Source of the DNA: Vreelandella subterranea
Lineage (GTDB): Bacteria > Pseudomonadota > Gammaproteobacteria > Pseudomonadales > Halomonadaceae
DNA: 64,000 nt
Assembly: GCF_900111305.1 (NCBI RefSeq)
Contig: NZ_FOGS01000010.1
Coordinates: forward strand, 96,176 to 160,175
Direction of reading: 5' to 3'
In this document: positions 21,422 through 28,998 of the stretch, in pieces
Numbering within the stretch: position 1 is the first letter of the stretch
How the letters are laid out: every line of letters starts with the position of its first letter
The notes under the pieces: model-generated
Database searches by the model: none
Told to the model about the DNA's origin: nothing
Seen by the model: the letters and a program-made list of their open reading frames with translations, nothing else
Position numbers and translations under genes: made by a program

Positions 21422-22282
21422 TTAGTACTCCTGGTTGGGACGTTTGGCGACATGGCCGCCGTAGTAGCAGGTGAAGAAGGGCCGGCCTAGATGATCCACC
21501 CCTAGTGAAATATTGCTCAGCAGCTTATCGCCGTATCGACCCAGCCAACGCTGAACCAGCATTCGAGGGCCCAACTGCCAGTGCCTGGCGAGGCCGAAGA
21601 GTGGACCGGCGATACGCCCCAGCGGCATCTGCGCGGCGTGAACGTGCAGGTTGATAGAGTGGCGGGGCGTTGCCTGGCCAAGGCGATGCTCCTCAATCCG
21701 CACGCTGATCGGCGGCCAGGAAACCTGCTTCAAAGCAAACTGGATCTCAAGATGTTCGACCAGGTCGCCGAGTGGCTCTGGCATATCCTTGAGCTGGTCA
21801 TTGATCCAGCGGCGCGCCTCCTCCGCCGAACAGGCCAGCACATAGTCAGAGCAGTCAGCCGCCGGCTCGCCGGCCTGCCATTTCCAGGCGCGGTAGAGTG
21901 AAAAACGCTGCGTCGGGGGAGCGCTGGGCATTGGCGTCTCCCAATACACCTTGCAACGTTGTTCCTCGACACCCAGGTGAAGGTAGTGAGGACGTTGCCC
22001 ACACTGCGAGGCGGCGAGAAAGTTGCCCTGATCGCGTGACGGCATGCCGAGCGACTCGAGTAACGTCGGCAATCTCTTCTGCAGTTGCGACATATCAAGC
22101 TGCTGCAGTGGAATACCGACTAAGCGACGTGCCGACGACCACTGCGCTGGCCGCCACTTGTCCGAGCGCTCCTCGAAATGCCCATGGCCAAGTGCTTCAG
22201 CAAACTCACGCATCAGCGCCAGATGTCGATATGTCGCCGCATGCGAGGCGTCAGAAACTGGAAAGTTGGCTAGCAAAGACAT
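21422..22282 (-). CDS. Unrecognised protein in the giant-exoprotein operon
   Basis: About 286 residues, no family recognised. It is soluble-looking, with no signal peptide or clear membrane span, and rich in Trp, His and Arg. The C-terminus has a notable GVDHLGRPFFTCYYGGH segment. The frame overlaps the end of tolC. Possible ATGs are at 22306, 22294 and 22282, none with a strong ribosome site, so the start is uncertain and translation is probably coupled to tolC. I chose 22282 because it gives the smallest overlap while keeping the SLLANFPVSDASHAATYRH N-terminus. Its position between tolC and sapC suggests a cytoplasmic accessory role in making or exporting the giant protein; this is inference from context only. 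Confidence 0.7.
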   Translation of the reverse strand: MSLLANFPVSDASHAATYRHLALMREFAEALGHGHFEERSDKWRPAQWSSARRLVGIPLQQLDMSQLQKRLPTLLESLGMPSRDQGNFLAASQCGQRPHYLHLGVEEQRCKVYWETPMPSAPPTQRFSLYRAWKWQAGEPAADCSDYVLACSAEEARRWINDQLKDMPEPLGDLVEHLEIQFALKQVSWPPISVRIEEHRLGQATPRHSINLHVHAAQMPLGRIAGPLFGLARHWQLGPRMLVQRWLGRYGDKLLSNISLGVDHLGRPFFTCYYGGHVAKRPNQEY

Positions 22283-23630
22283 CAACAGGTTCATCCAGTA
22301 GGGCATCGATCTGCTGCAGATCGTCTGCGTTGATTACCCCAGCGGCATGCCGCAGGCGCAGCACGCCAAGCAGGTAGTCGTAGCGAGCCCCCGCCAGTTC
22401 GCTACGGGCGAAGAACAGCTCGCGTTCGGCGTCGAGCAGGTCTAGCAGCGGCGTCACGCCGGATTCATACCCCACTTGACGCGATTCGACGATTCGCTGG
22501 CTGGTACGCAGCGATTCACTAAGTGCCCGCTCACGAGACATCGCGGTGAGAATCCCCTGATAGCCGGCGCGCACCTCGCGGTTGAGCTGGCGACGCACCT
22601 GGTCATGTCGAGAGCGGCTTACCTCGATCAGTTGCTCCCCCTCACGCACCTGAGACGAGACCATGCCGCCGCTATAGATGGGAATATTCAGATCGAGGCG
22701 CGCAATCTGGGTTTCCACTTGGCTACCGCCGCCGAACAACGAGCCCTCGGTATCGTCGTTCTCATAGCTGACTGTCAGCCCCAGCGTCGGCAAGTGACCA
22801 CCACGCCGCACCCGCACTTCCTGGTTGGCAACTTCCATTGCCAATTCGGCGGCCTGCAGTCGTGGGTTGCGCTCCAGCCCCAGCCGCGTCCACTCATCTT
22901 GGTCATCAGGGTCGGGACGCTCCAGATTGAGGTCATCACGCACCGGCTTGAGGCGGTCCGGCAAGGAACCGGTAACCTCTTCCAGGCCGTTCAAGGCATC
23001 ACGCAGCGAATTTTCGACCTCCAGCTCACGCGATTCCACCTGTAGCAGCCGCGATTCGGCGTCGAGCAGATCCACCTCACGAGAAAGACCATCCTCGTAT
23101 CGCGCCCGAGCCTCTGTGAGATTAGTGGCAACTTCCTCCTTTTCTGCCTGCAGGAAGGTCAAATTCTCATAGAGGGCCAAAGCATCAAAATAGCGTTCGG
23201 CAACTCGCAGCACCAGATCCTGGCGGGCTACCTCAAGCTCTGAAGCAGCTTGCTGGGTTTCTGTGTCGGCCTGACGAAAGGCGGCCCAGCGCGAGTAGTC
23301 GTAAACCGATTGCTCAAGGGAGATACCATAGACGGTGGTGGGAAAGCTGGTACTGCCGCTGTCAAACACTTCATTATCGGTGCTGACAATACTCTGCGAC
23401 GTATCGGTATAGCTGGCATTGGCCGATATTTGCGGCAAAAGCGCCGCGCGAGCCTGGTCATAGCGCTCGTCAGTTGCCAGCTTGCCGTAGAAGTCCACTT
23501 GGAACTGAGGATCGTTCTGCATTGCCGCCTCATGAGCCTGCATCAGGCTGGTTGCTGACGCCGTCGGTGTAACCAGTAATGAGGCCACCGCGAGCGACAA
23601 TAGGTGGCGGCGGGTTATTGCCCTGCTCAT
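22251..23630 (-). CDS. TolC family outer-membrane efflux protein
   Basis: The 459-residue protein begins with a Sec signal peptide (MSRAITRRHLLSLAVASLLV..., likely cleavage after ASA near residue 26) and continues with two repeated outer-membrane-factor halves. Typical features are SLMQAHEAAMQNDPQF at the mature N-terminus, RAALLPQISANASYTDTS, LRVAERYFDALALYENL, QAAELAMEVANQEVRVRRGGHLPTLGL, and the closing VGYESGVTPLLDLLDAERELF. The length is normal for TolC. It is the first gene of the minus-strand operon, with GAGGAG 9 bases before the ATG. In type I systems TolC is the outer-membrane channel; the inner-membrane ABC transporter and adaptor are not in the window and may lie beyond the giant gene. 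Confidence 0.93.
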   Translation of the reverse strand: MSRAITRRHLLSLAVASLLVTPTASATSLMQAHEAAMQNDPQFQVDFYGKLATDERYDQARAALLPQISANASYTDTSQSIVSTDNEVFDSGSTSFPTTVYGISLEQSVYDYSRWAAFRQADTETQQAASELEVARQDLVLRVAERYFDALALYENLTFLQAEKEEVATNLTEARARYEDGLSREVDLLDAESRLLQVESRELEVENSLRDALNGLEEVTGSLPDRLKPVRDDLNLERPDPDDQDEWTRLGLERNPRLQAAELAMEVANQEVRVRRGGHLPTLGLTVSYENDDTEGSLFGGGSQVETQIARLDLNIPIYSGGMVSSQVREGEQLIEVSRSRHDQVRRQLNREVRAGYQGILTAMSRERALSESLRTSQRIVESRQVGYESGVTPLLDLLDAERELFFARSELAGARYDYLLGVLRLRHAAGVINADDLQQIDALLDEPVDVFASQLSSF

Positions 23631-23854
23631 TGTTGTATCACTCCTCGAAGCGAGGCTCCCTGCGTTGGAGCGTGTTAAATGTTACATGGCTTTACAATTT
23701 TACTAATTAGGTCATTCTAGTGACTTAGATCGCACTCAGCGCGACAGTCTGTTCCATACATAACGCCAATTTGTCCTTAACGAACTTGGCAACCGCTGCA
23801 CCGCTAAAATGATCAGGCGAGTGCCCGACGCCAAAATGTAAAACGGGAGGTAAC
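23631..23854. promoter_or_regulatory. Divergent promoter region between the tolC operon and the AraC-type regulator
   Basis: This 224-bp gap separates two divergently transcribed start codons. It is AT-rich around 23690-23730. A short inverted repeat, CCTCG-AAG-CGAGG, lies at about 23643-23655 next to the tolC ribosome site. Both promoters must lie here, and it is the natural place for the regulator to act. I cannot assign exact -10/-35 boxes. Confidence 0.6.
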
Positions 23855-24892
23855 GTGCAGCGACAACAACGACACAACAAAACAGGGTATATGGAGCAGC
23901 CATTACCTCACGTTCAATTCACCACACATGGCCTAAAGAAAGAATACAAATCAAAAGCTTGGCGAGATATATCCGCTCCCTTCTTTCACGTTGATCCGTA
24001 TCGAAGCGAGACCCTGGAGGGCGAAATCGACTCCTACCTGTTTGGGGATTGGATGTTCGGCACGATTCGCTGCAATCGCCACCGCTTTTTTCGTGAAGCG
24101 TCGACCGCTCCAAGTGAAGGACTTAACTATTATTTCATCCAGTTGTATGAAAGCGGTTACCTAGAGGGGTATTGCGGCGACACGCTGATACAGGCAAGGC
24201 CTGGAGACATCAGTTTTCTCGACACCCGGCAGCAAATCGACCTGAAGGCGAGCCCGATGGAGAGCCTCACCTTGATCATGCCGAGATATGATCTCGGCTT
24301 CGACGTCAACGAGACCAATCTGCATGGCACTCTGCTACGTCGTGAACTACCATTGACCCAACTGATCTCAGCACATCTGAAGCAGCTCTGCGCGATACTG
24401 CCCGAGTTGAGACAATGTGACGTGCCTCGCTTGCAGCCATCGACTCGCACCCTACTTGCCTCGGGCATCGATCCTGCGGAATACAGTAAGGCGAGTCTTG
24501 CTCCATCCGCCAACAGCTTGAAACAGAGGCTACATGCATTCATTGATCGCCACTTGACGGATCCCTCGCTCGGTCCTGCCATGTTGATAGAAGCCTTCAA
24601 CATCTCTCGCACTACCTTATATCGGGCCTTCGGCAAGCCGGGCGTCAGTGATTATGTTTGCTATCGGCGTTTGGAGTCGTCACTAAGGGACATGCGAAAT
24701 CAGCCTCAGCAGCCGGTAAGTCAGGTAGCGTTTCGCTGGGGGTTTTCTAACGAGAGACAATTCCAGCGCGCCTTCAAGACTCACTTCGGAATGACACCTC
24801 AGGAGGCAAGAGACCAGAGCGACCTTCTCTTGCAGCGCAGCTCTCCGACCATCGCCATTCAAGAGACCTTGCACTACTGGTCAAATCATTAA
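23855..24892 (+). CDS. AraC family transcriptional regulator
   Basis: Up to 345 residues. The N-terminal part (about 70-180: LNYYFIQLYESGYLEGYCG... RPGDISFLDT) resembles the AraC-binding-like cupin sensor. The C-terminal part (about 225-325) is an AraC/XylS double helix-turn-helix: FNISRTTLYRAFGKPG is the first recognition unit, and SQVAFRWGFSNERQFQRAFKTHFGMTPQEAR is the hallmark of the second. The start is GTG 23855, preceded by GGGAGG 4 bases away; ATG 23891 is an alternative. It is divergent from the tolC-sapC-giant operon and is probably its regulator; the effector is unknown. Confidence 0.9.
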   Translation: MQRQQRHNKTGYMEQPLPHVQFTTHGLKKEYKSKAWRDISAPFFHVDPYRSETLEGEIDSYLFGDWMFGTIRCNRHRFFREASTAPSEGLNYYFIQLYESGYLEGYCGDTLIQARPGDISFLDTRQQIDLKASPMESLTLIMPRYDLGFDVNETNLHGTLLRRELPLTQLISAHLKQLCAILPELRQCDVPRLQPSTRTLLASGIDPAEYSKASLAPSANSLKQRLHAFIDRHLTDPSLGPAMLIEAFNISRTTLYRAFGKPGVSDYVCYRRLESSLRDMRNQPQQPVSQVAFRWGFSNERQFQRAFKTHFGMTPQEARDQSDLLLQRSSPTIAIQETLHYWSNH

Positions 24893-25147
24893 GGTCTCAT
24901 TGCAGAAGGATGGTAACCTCATCCTAATAGCCCAGACATTGAACCAAAAAAGGCTCTCAATTTTCGGTTTAGGTAAAGTCGCACGGAATGTAATTATGCT
25001 AGCCATACTTAACAGCATACGCTGCTGAGAACGGATGGCGCTGGTAACTAAAAATGTCCACAACGGGCTAATTGCGCTCTAGTCACACCAGACAAAAAAC
25101 GTTAACCCCAGGTCCATTCCACTTCTGAAAGAAGCAATTCCATTGAT

Positions 25148-25548
25148 GAATGGAGCGAAGCCCAATACCTCCGTTCAGAGTTGGTAAGAGACGGTCGCGT
25201 TACCTACGTGGATACCAAGAACGGGCGCAGCCGGTCGGTACCCTTGCTGACGACCTCTATCAACGCCTCAAGGCTCACGGCCCAGAGGTCGGGCGTCTAT
25301 TCCCAAGCGATGCTTACCAAGCCTTTACCAATGCCATCAAAAATACAGACATCAACCTGCCTAAAGGGCAGCGAACCCATGTTCTCAGACACACCTTTGC
25401 CAGCCATTTCATTATGAACGGTGGCAACTTATTAACATTGCAAAAGATACTCGGCCATCAATCCATACAAATGACCATGAGATATTCCCACTTGGCACCT
25501 GACCACCTAAAAGAAACGATCACGTTCGGCCCGAAGATCTTCGGTTGA
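25148..25548 (+). pseudogene. Tyrosine integrase remnant (C-terminal catalytic part, frameshifted)
   Basis: Reading from 25148 gives EWSEAQYLRSELVRDGRVTY-VDTKNGRSRSVP, a typical integrase core segment. At about 25243 the frame must shift to continue as ADDLYQRLKAHGP... HVLRHTFASHF... LGHQSIQMTMRYSH. Restoring one base after CCC 25241-25243 would give the expected SVPVADDLYQRL. The HxxR, GH and catalytic Tyr motifs remain. The N-terminal arm and core-binding domains and the first catalytic Arg (normally in a TGxR motif just before WSEA) are missing. It lies directly upstream of the tRNA fragment at 25619-25663, as expected for an integrase next to its attachment site. It is clearly broken. Confidence 0.85.
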
Positions 25549-25618
25549 CACTTGGTTGACACTTTGCGGGAAAAAGTACATCGAGGGAGGGAATTTTGGC
25601 GCGTAAGTCATTGATAAT

Positions 25619-25663
25619 TGGTGGGCCCAGTCCGACTTGAACGGACGACCAAGGGATTATGAG
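25619..25663 (-). repeat. 3' half of a CAT-anticodon tRNA (probable att-site remnant)
   Basis: Read on the minus strand, the 45 bases give an anticodon loop CTCATAA, the 3' anticodon-stem strand TCCCT, variable loop TGGTC, a perfectly paired T arm (GTCCG / CGGAC around TTCAAGT), acceptor strand TGGGCCC and ACCA. This is the 3' half of a tRNA-Met or tRNA-Ile2. The sequence 5' of the anticodon loop does not form a D arm or a matching stem, so no functional tRNA is present. Tyrosine integrases often cross over in the anticodon loop, leaving exactly such a 3' copy, and the integrase remnant lies 70 bp away. Confidence 0.85.
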
Positions 25664-25848
25664 TGCAACCAAACTAACTTTGGGATCGCGCCTGCAATGC
25701 GGAAACACTGATTTTCAATGAGTTAAGGATTTCCATAGTTTACACCAATAACATGGTTTTCACCCTGTTAGCAGCCAAATAACAACCATGTGGCAACCTA
25801 ATCACTGACAGCTACAGCAAGATAAGGTCGATAATTGATAACCATGCA

Positions 25849-25861
25849 TGTACAGTGTACA
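25849..25861. promoter_or_regulatory. Palindromic operator candidate of the toxin-antitoxin operon
   Basis: TGTAC-AGT-GTACA is a perfect inverted repeat 35 bp before the toxin start codon. XRE-type antitoxins of this family bind such sites to repress their own operon. The assignment rests on position and symmetry. Confidence 0.55.
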
Positions 25862-25896
25862 CTAAAAAACGCATTGGCTAAAGGAAGTGCCCTTAC

Positions 25897-26235
25897 GTGA
25901 GTCATGCGATTGAATTTATCGAAACCCCGACGTTCACACGCCAGATCCATGCCATTGCGACAGACGACGAATTAAAGGAGCTGCAGCGCATCCTGATTGC
26001 GCAACCCGACAAAGGTGACCTGATCCAGGGCACGGGAGGACTGCGCAAAATACGCATGGCTTTGGGTAACCAAGGCAAGAGTGGCGGTGCCAGGGTTATC
26101 TATTTTTTGGCAACAGCAGAGAGAATCTACCTGATACTGGCCTACCCCAAGAGCGTAAAGGACAGCTTAACTCCCGCTGAAAAGGCCACATTGAAAGCAC
26201 TGACCCACCAACTGAAGGGGGAGGTTTCCAAATGA
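25897..26235 (+). CDS. HigB/RelE-superfamily toxin
   Basis: The 112-residue protein has the RelE/HigB fold pattern: an N-terminal strand FIETPTFTRQI, a helix pair, GGLRKIRMALGNQGKSGGARVIYFL with the basic residues expected at the active site, and IYLILAYPKSVKDSLTPAEK at the end. This family consists of ribosome-dependent mRNA endonucleases, and the closest architecture is the toxin paired with NadS-like antitoxins. The start is GTG 25897 with AAGGAAG 9 bases upstream. It overlaps the antitoxin gene by 4 bp, toxin first, as in higBA. Confidence 0.88.
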   Translation: MSHAIEFIETPTFTRQIHAIATDDELKELQRILIAQPDKGDLIQGTGGLRKIRMALGNQGKSGGARVIYFLATAERIYLILAYPKSVKDSLTPAEKATLKALTHQLKGEVSK

Positions 26236-26516
26236 GCATTTTTGACGAACTGCAATCATCACTGCAGGAAGCCGTTGAGATCAAACAAGGTAAGGCGCAG
26301 GCCAGCCGCATCACACGTCATGAGGTGGCCGATGTAAAAGCCATTCGCTCTAAGCTCCATGTATCTCAGACGGAATTTGCTAAAGCTATGGGTACCAGTG
26401 TTGATACCATCAAAAGCTGGGAAACCAAGCGCCGTAACCCTACGGGACTAGCCGCTAAGGTGCTGGCGACGATTCAGGACAACCCCGCTTTTTTCAATGA
26501 GCTTGCTTCGCATTAG
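26232..26516 (+). CDS. XRE-type antitoxin (NadS/HigA-like)
   Basis: The 94-residue protein has a helix-turn-helix at about residues 33-75 (IRSKLHVSQTEFAKAMGTSVDTIKSWE) followed by the characteristic KRRNPTGLAAKVLATIQDNP tail. It partners the upstream toxin through an ATGA overlap and is expected both to neutralise the toxin and to repress the operon at the palindrome at 25849-25861. Confidence 0.88.
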   Translation: MSIFDELQSSLQEAVEIKQGKAQASRITRHEVADVKAIRSKLHVSQTEFAKAMGTSVDTIKSWETKRRNPTGLAAKVLATIQDNPAFFNELASH

Positions 26517-27052
26517 CATTAAAAACATGCGAGAAAGAAAGCGTAATTCTTGGTATAGATGCCTATTGGATAGTAAGCGTTCATTCCAAGGCGTTCTGCC
26601 ACTCCGATAAATTTTTCCCTGAAGTAATTTCACAATTTTCAATACGAGGTCACCCACGTCACCTCCATGAGCAAGCATCGGACGCTGGAAAACCTGGTTC
26701 GTCGACACTCCGTTACGGGCACTGATCGACCCACGCGCCCCTGACCACCAAAGCCAACAGCCGGAGGCCACATTCCATGCGCATTGAAGACCTGAACATT
26801 GACCAGTTACTCGAAATGAATCTGAATATTGATAAATTAAAAATTAGTCAACAAAAACAAATATTTATAATAAATAAAACAAATATTTTAAGATATACTC
26901 CCCAATCTACTCCCCACATTGCGTAGATATAGAATCATGAGGAGGGGTATGCCACCAATAGGTTTTTGCAAAGACTAGAACAGCTAGCCACCGCAGAGAA
27001 GCCCAACTTCATTACAGACTGATTACAAACCATCGAAATACATGAATGACTA
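26517..27052. other. Mostly non-coding, very AT-rich stretch before the restriction-modification operon
   Basis: Apart from the doubtful small ORF at 26777-26926, no gene is supported. From about 26820 to 26900 the sequence is extremely A/T-rich (runs such as AAATATTTATAATAAATAAAAC), unlike the GC-rich host background, which marks a junction of foreign DNA. Confidence 0.6.
26777..26926 (+). CDS. Possible small protein of 49 residues
   Basis: ATG 26777 has CGGAGG 9 bases upstream and opens MRIEDLNIDQLLEMN, which looks like a genuine N-terminus. The sequence then enters the AT-rich stretch and becomes Asn/Ile/Lys-rich before TAG 26924-26926. It may be the start of a gene that was truncated by recombination. 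Function unknown. Confidence 0.3.
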   Translation: MRIEDLNIDQLLEMNLNIDKLKISQQKQIFIINKTNILRYTPQSTPHIA

Positions 27053-27089
27053 TTGACAAGCGCGGTGAATTGGATCAAATTTGATCCAA
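27053..27089 (+). promoter_or_regulatory. Promoter and 20-bp palindromic operator of the restriction-modification operon
   Basis: A consensus -35 TTGACA (27053-27058) is followed by the perfect palindrome TTGGATCAAATTTGATCCAA (27070-27089), which covers the place where the -10 box should be. The palindrome contains GGATC on each strand, the recognition sequence of the family prototype AlwI. The methylase start codon lies 20 bp downstream. Possible readings are an operator for self-repression or a methylation-sensing switch. Confidence 0.6.
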
Positions 27090-27108
27090 AATTTCAGGAA
27101 TCAAATTG

Positions 27109-28998
27109 ATGAAGTGTGTAGCAACAAAGGCTGTAGCCAAAACGATTCAGGCAAAGCCTTTCCTCAAATGGGCGGGCGGCAAAACGCAGCTTCTCGCTGA
27201 GCTCAGGGCCAAGGCACCATCCAGCTATGGCCAGTATATTGAGCCATTTATCGGCGGGGGCGCTATGTTCTTCGCCATGCAGCCACGTACTGGTGTCATC
27301 GCCGATTCAAATCCTGAATTGGTTAACGTCTATAAATGTCTTGCCAACAATGTGGAGCAAGTCATAGAGCACCTTGCAAGCTTTAAAAACGATGAAACGG
27401 ACTTTTACGCAGTTCGGGCGTTGCGTGCTGAGGAGCTAGAAAAGGAATATGCAGCTGCTCGCACCATATACCTGAATCGTACTTGTTTTAATGGCCTCTA
27501 TCGTGTCAATAAGAAAGGTGAGTTCAATGTTCCTTATGGCCGATATAAAAGTCCCAGCTTTTGCCAACCAGAAACTTTGCGGGCCGCATCAGAGGCGCTC
27601 AAGAATGTAGAGATTATCTGTGGCGATTATAGGGATGTACTCGCCCAAAAGGCAAAACGTGGCGATTTTATTTTCCTCGATCCTCCCTATTTACCAGTAT
27701 CGAAATACGCCGACTTCAAGCGGTACACCAAAGAGCAATTCTATGAAGAAGATCACCGCGAACTAGCTGAGGAAGTCGCCCGCCTTCAAAGGTTAGGTTG
27801 CCATGTTATCTTGACAAACTCCAACCATCCGCTTGTTCATGAACTGTACGAACCTTACGAAATAGAAGTTGTTAACACCCGTCGCAATATAAGTTCAAAA
27901 GCCGGGAGCCGCACTGCCGAGGACGTAATTGTCAACGTACAACCATATCCACGTTTCGCTATCCGTGAAGTGCCTGCCCCGTTGAATAAAAAGGTATTTG
28001 CGTACCCATCCACCCGCTTCATGGGGTCAAAAGAGAAGCTTTTGCCCTATATTCAAGACGTAGCCTCTCAGTTTGAATTTGATTCAGCCCTAGATCTATT
28101 CTCTGGCTCCGGCGTAGTAGGCTATCTGTTCAAGACGATGGGAAAACAGGTGTTCACTAATGACTACATGGCCATGAGCGCTACGTTCTCAAAAGCCATG
28201 GTCGAGAATAACGGCCACACCCTCACTGAAAAGGAAATCGACAAGCTTTTTTCACCTAATCCAAAGGCGAGTCGCTTTGTACAGGAAACTTTTGAAGGGC
28301 TTTATTACACCGATGAGGAAAATGCCATCATAGACTTGGTGCGCTCCAACATTTGCAAATTACCCAATAGCGAAAAGCGAGCTGTAGCCATGTCGGCGCT
28401 CATTCGGGCATGCCTTAAAAAGCGTGCGCGGGGCATATTCACCTATACCGGGTTGCGTTACGATGATGGCCGCGCTGACCTTCGTATGAGCATGGAAGAG
28501 CAAATACGAAATGCAGCCAAGCTGATAAATGCTGCCGTCTTTGACAACGGCAAAAAGAACCGTGCGCGTCATGGTGATGCCATGACGACTCGATACAAAG
28601 CCGATCTTGTCTATATTGATCCTCCTTATTACAGCCCACTTTCCGATAATGAATACGTCCGGCGTTATCATTTCGTAGAAGGACTGGCCCGGAACTGGGA
28701 AGATGTAGACATGCAATGGCATACTAAGACGAAGAAATTCAAAAACTACCCGACTCCGTTTAGCACACGCTTTGGAGCTATAGATGCTTTCGACAAGCTA
28801 TTTCGACGCCTAAAAGACAGCATTTTACTTGTGTCGTATTCGTCAAACTCGCAGCCAACCCGCGAGGAGATCATATCGCTCATGTCCAAATACAAACGGC
28901 ATGTCGAGGTGATTGACATTGATTATCGATACAGCTTCGCTAACCAAAGCAACGATACAAAGAACGAAGTACAAGAATATCTATTTGTAGGCTATTGA
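27109..28998 (+). CDS. Two-domain DNA adenine methyltransferase (type IIS-like modification enzyme)
   Basis: About 629 residues with two D12-class (Dam-like) N6-adenine methylase domains in tandem. Domain 1 has FLKWAGGK (residues 18-25, S-adenosylmethionine binding), FIGGGAMF and DPPY (191-194). Domain 2 has RFMGSK, a LDLFSGSGVVGYLF SAM-binding motif (about 330) and a second DPPY (504-507). Two catalytic domains are what an asymmetric recognition site needs, one per strand, as in M.FokI. ATG 27109 has AGGAA 8 bases upstream; a TTG three bases earlier is less likely. It overlaps the endonuclease gene by one base (TGATG), so the pair is co-translated. The specificity is not proven; GGATC is suggested by the AlwI-family partner. 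Confidence 0.93.
   Translation: MKCVATKAVAKTIQAKPFLKWAGGKTQLLAELRAKAPSSYGQYIEPFIGGGAMFFAMQPRTGVIADSNPELVNVYKCLANNVEQVIEHLASFKNDETDFYAVRALRAEELEKEYAAARTIYLNRTCFNGLYRVNKKGEFNVPYGRYKSPSFCQPETLRAASEALKNVEIICGDYRDVLAQKAKRGDFIFLDPPYLPVSKYADFKRYTKEQFYEEDHRELAEEVARLQRLGCHVILTNSNHPLVHELYEPYEIEVVNTRRNISSKAGSRTAEDVIVNVQPYPRFAIREVPAPLNKKVFAYPSTRFMGSKEKLLPYIQDVASQFEFDSALDLFSGSGVVGYLFKTMGKQVFTNDYMAMSATFSKAMVENNGHTLTEKEIDKLFSPNPKASRFVQETFEGLYYTDEENAIIDLVRSNICKLPNSEKRAVAMSALIRACLKKRARGIFTYTGLRYDDGRADLRMSMEEQIRNAAKLINAAVFDNGKKNRARHGDAMTTRYKADLVYIDPPYYSPLSDNEYVRRYHFVEGLARNWEDVDMQWHTKTKKFKNYPTPFSTRFGAIDAFDKLFRRLKDSILLVSYSSNSQPTREEIISLMSKYKRHVEVIDIDYRYSFANQSNDTKNEVQEYLFVGY

Larger units (their letters stand above)
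25549..25896. other. Intergenic region holding an old attachment site
   Basis: No gene is supported here. It contains the tRNA 3' half (25619-25663) and, near its right end, the small palindrome and ribosome site of the toxin-antitoxin operon. The rest is moderately AT-rich without recognisable structure. Confidence 0.6.

Noticed and set aside
25150..25548. An intact 132-residue gene
   Set aside because: The first 30 or so residues of this frame are nonsense; the integrase-like sequence of that stretch lies in another frame, so it is a frameshifted remnant.
25619..25663. A functional tRNA gene
   Set aside because: Only the anticodon loop, T arm and acceptor 3' strand are present; no D arm, 5' acceptor strand or matching anticodon stem is found upstream.
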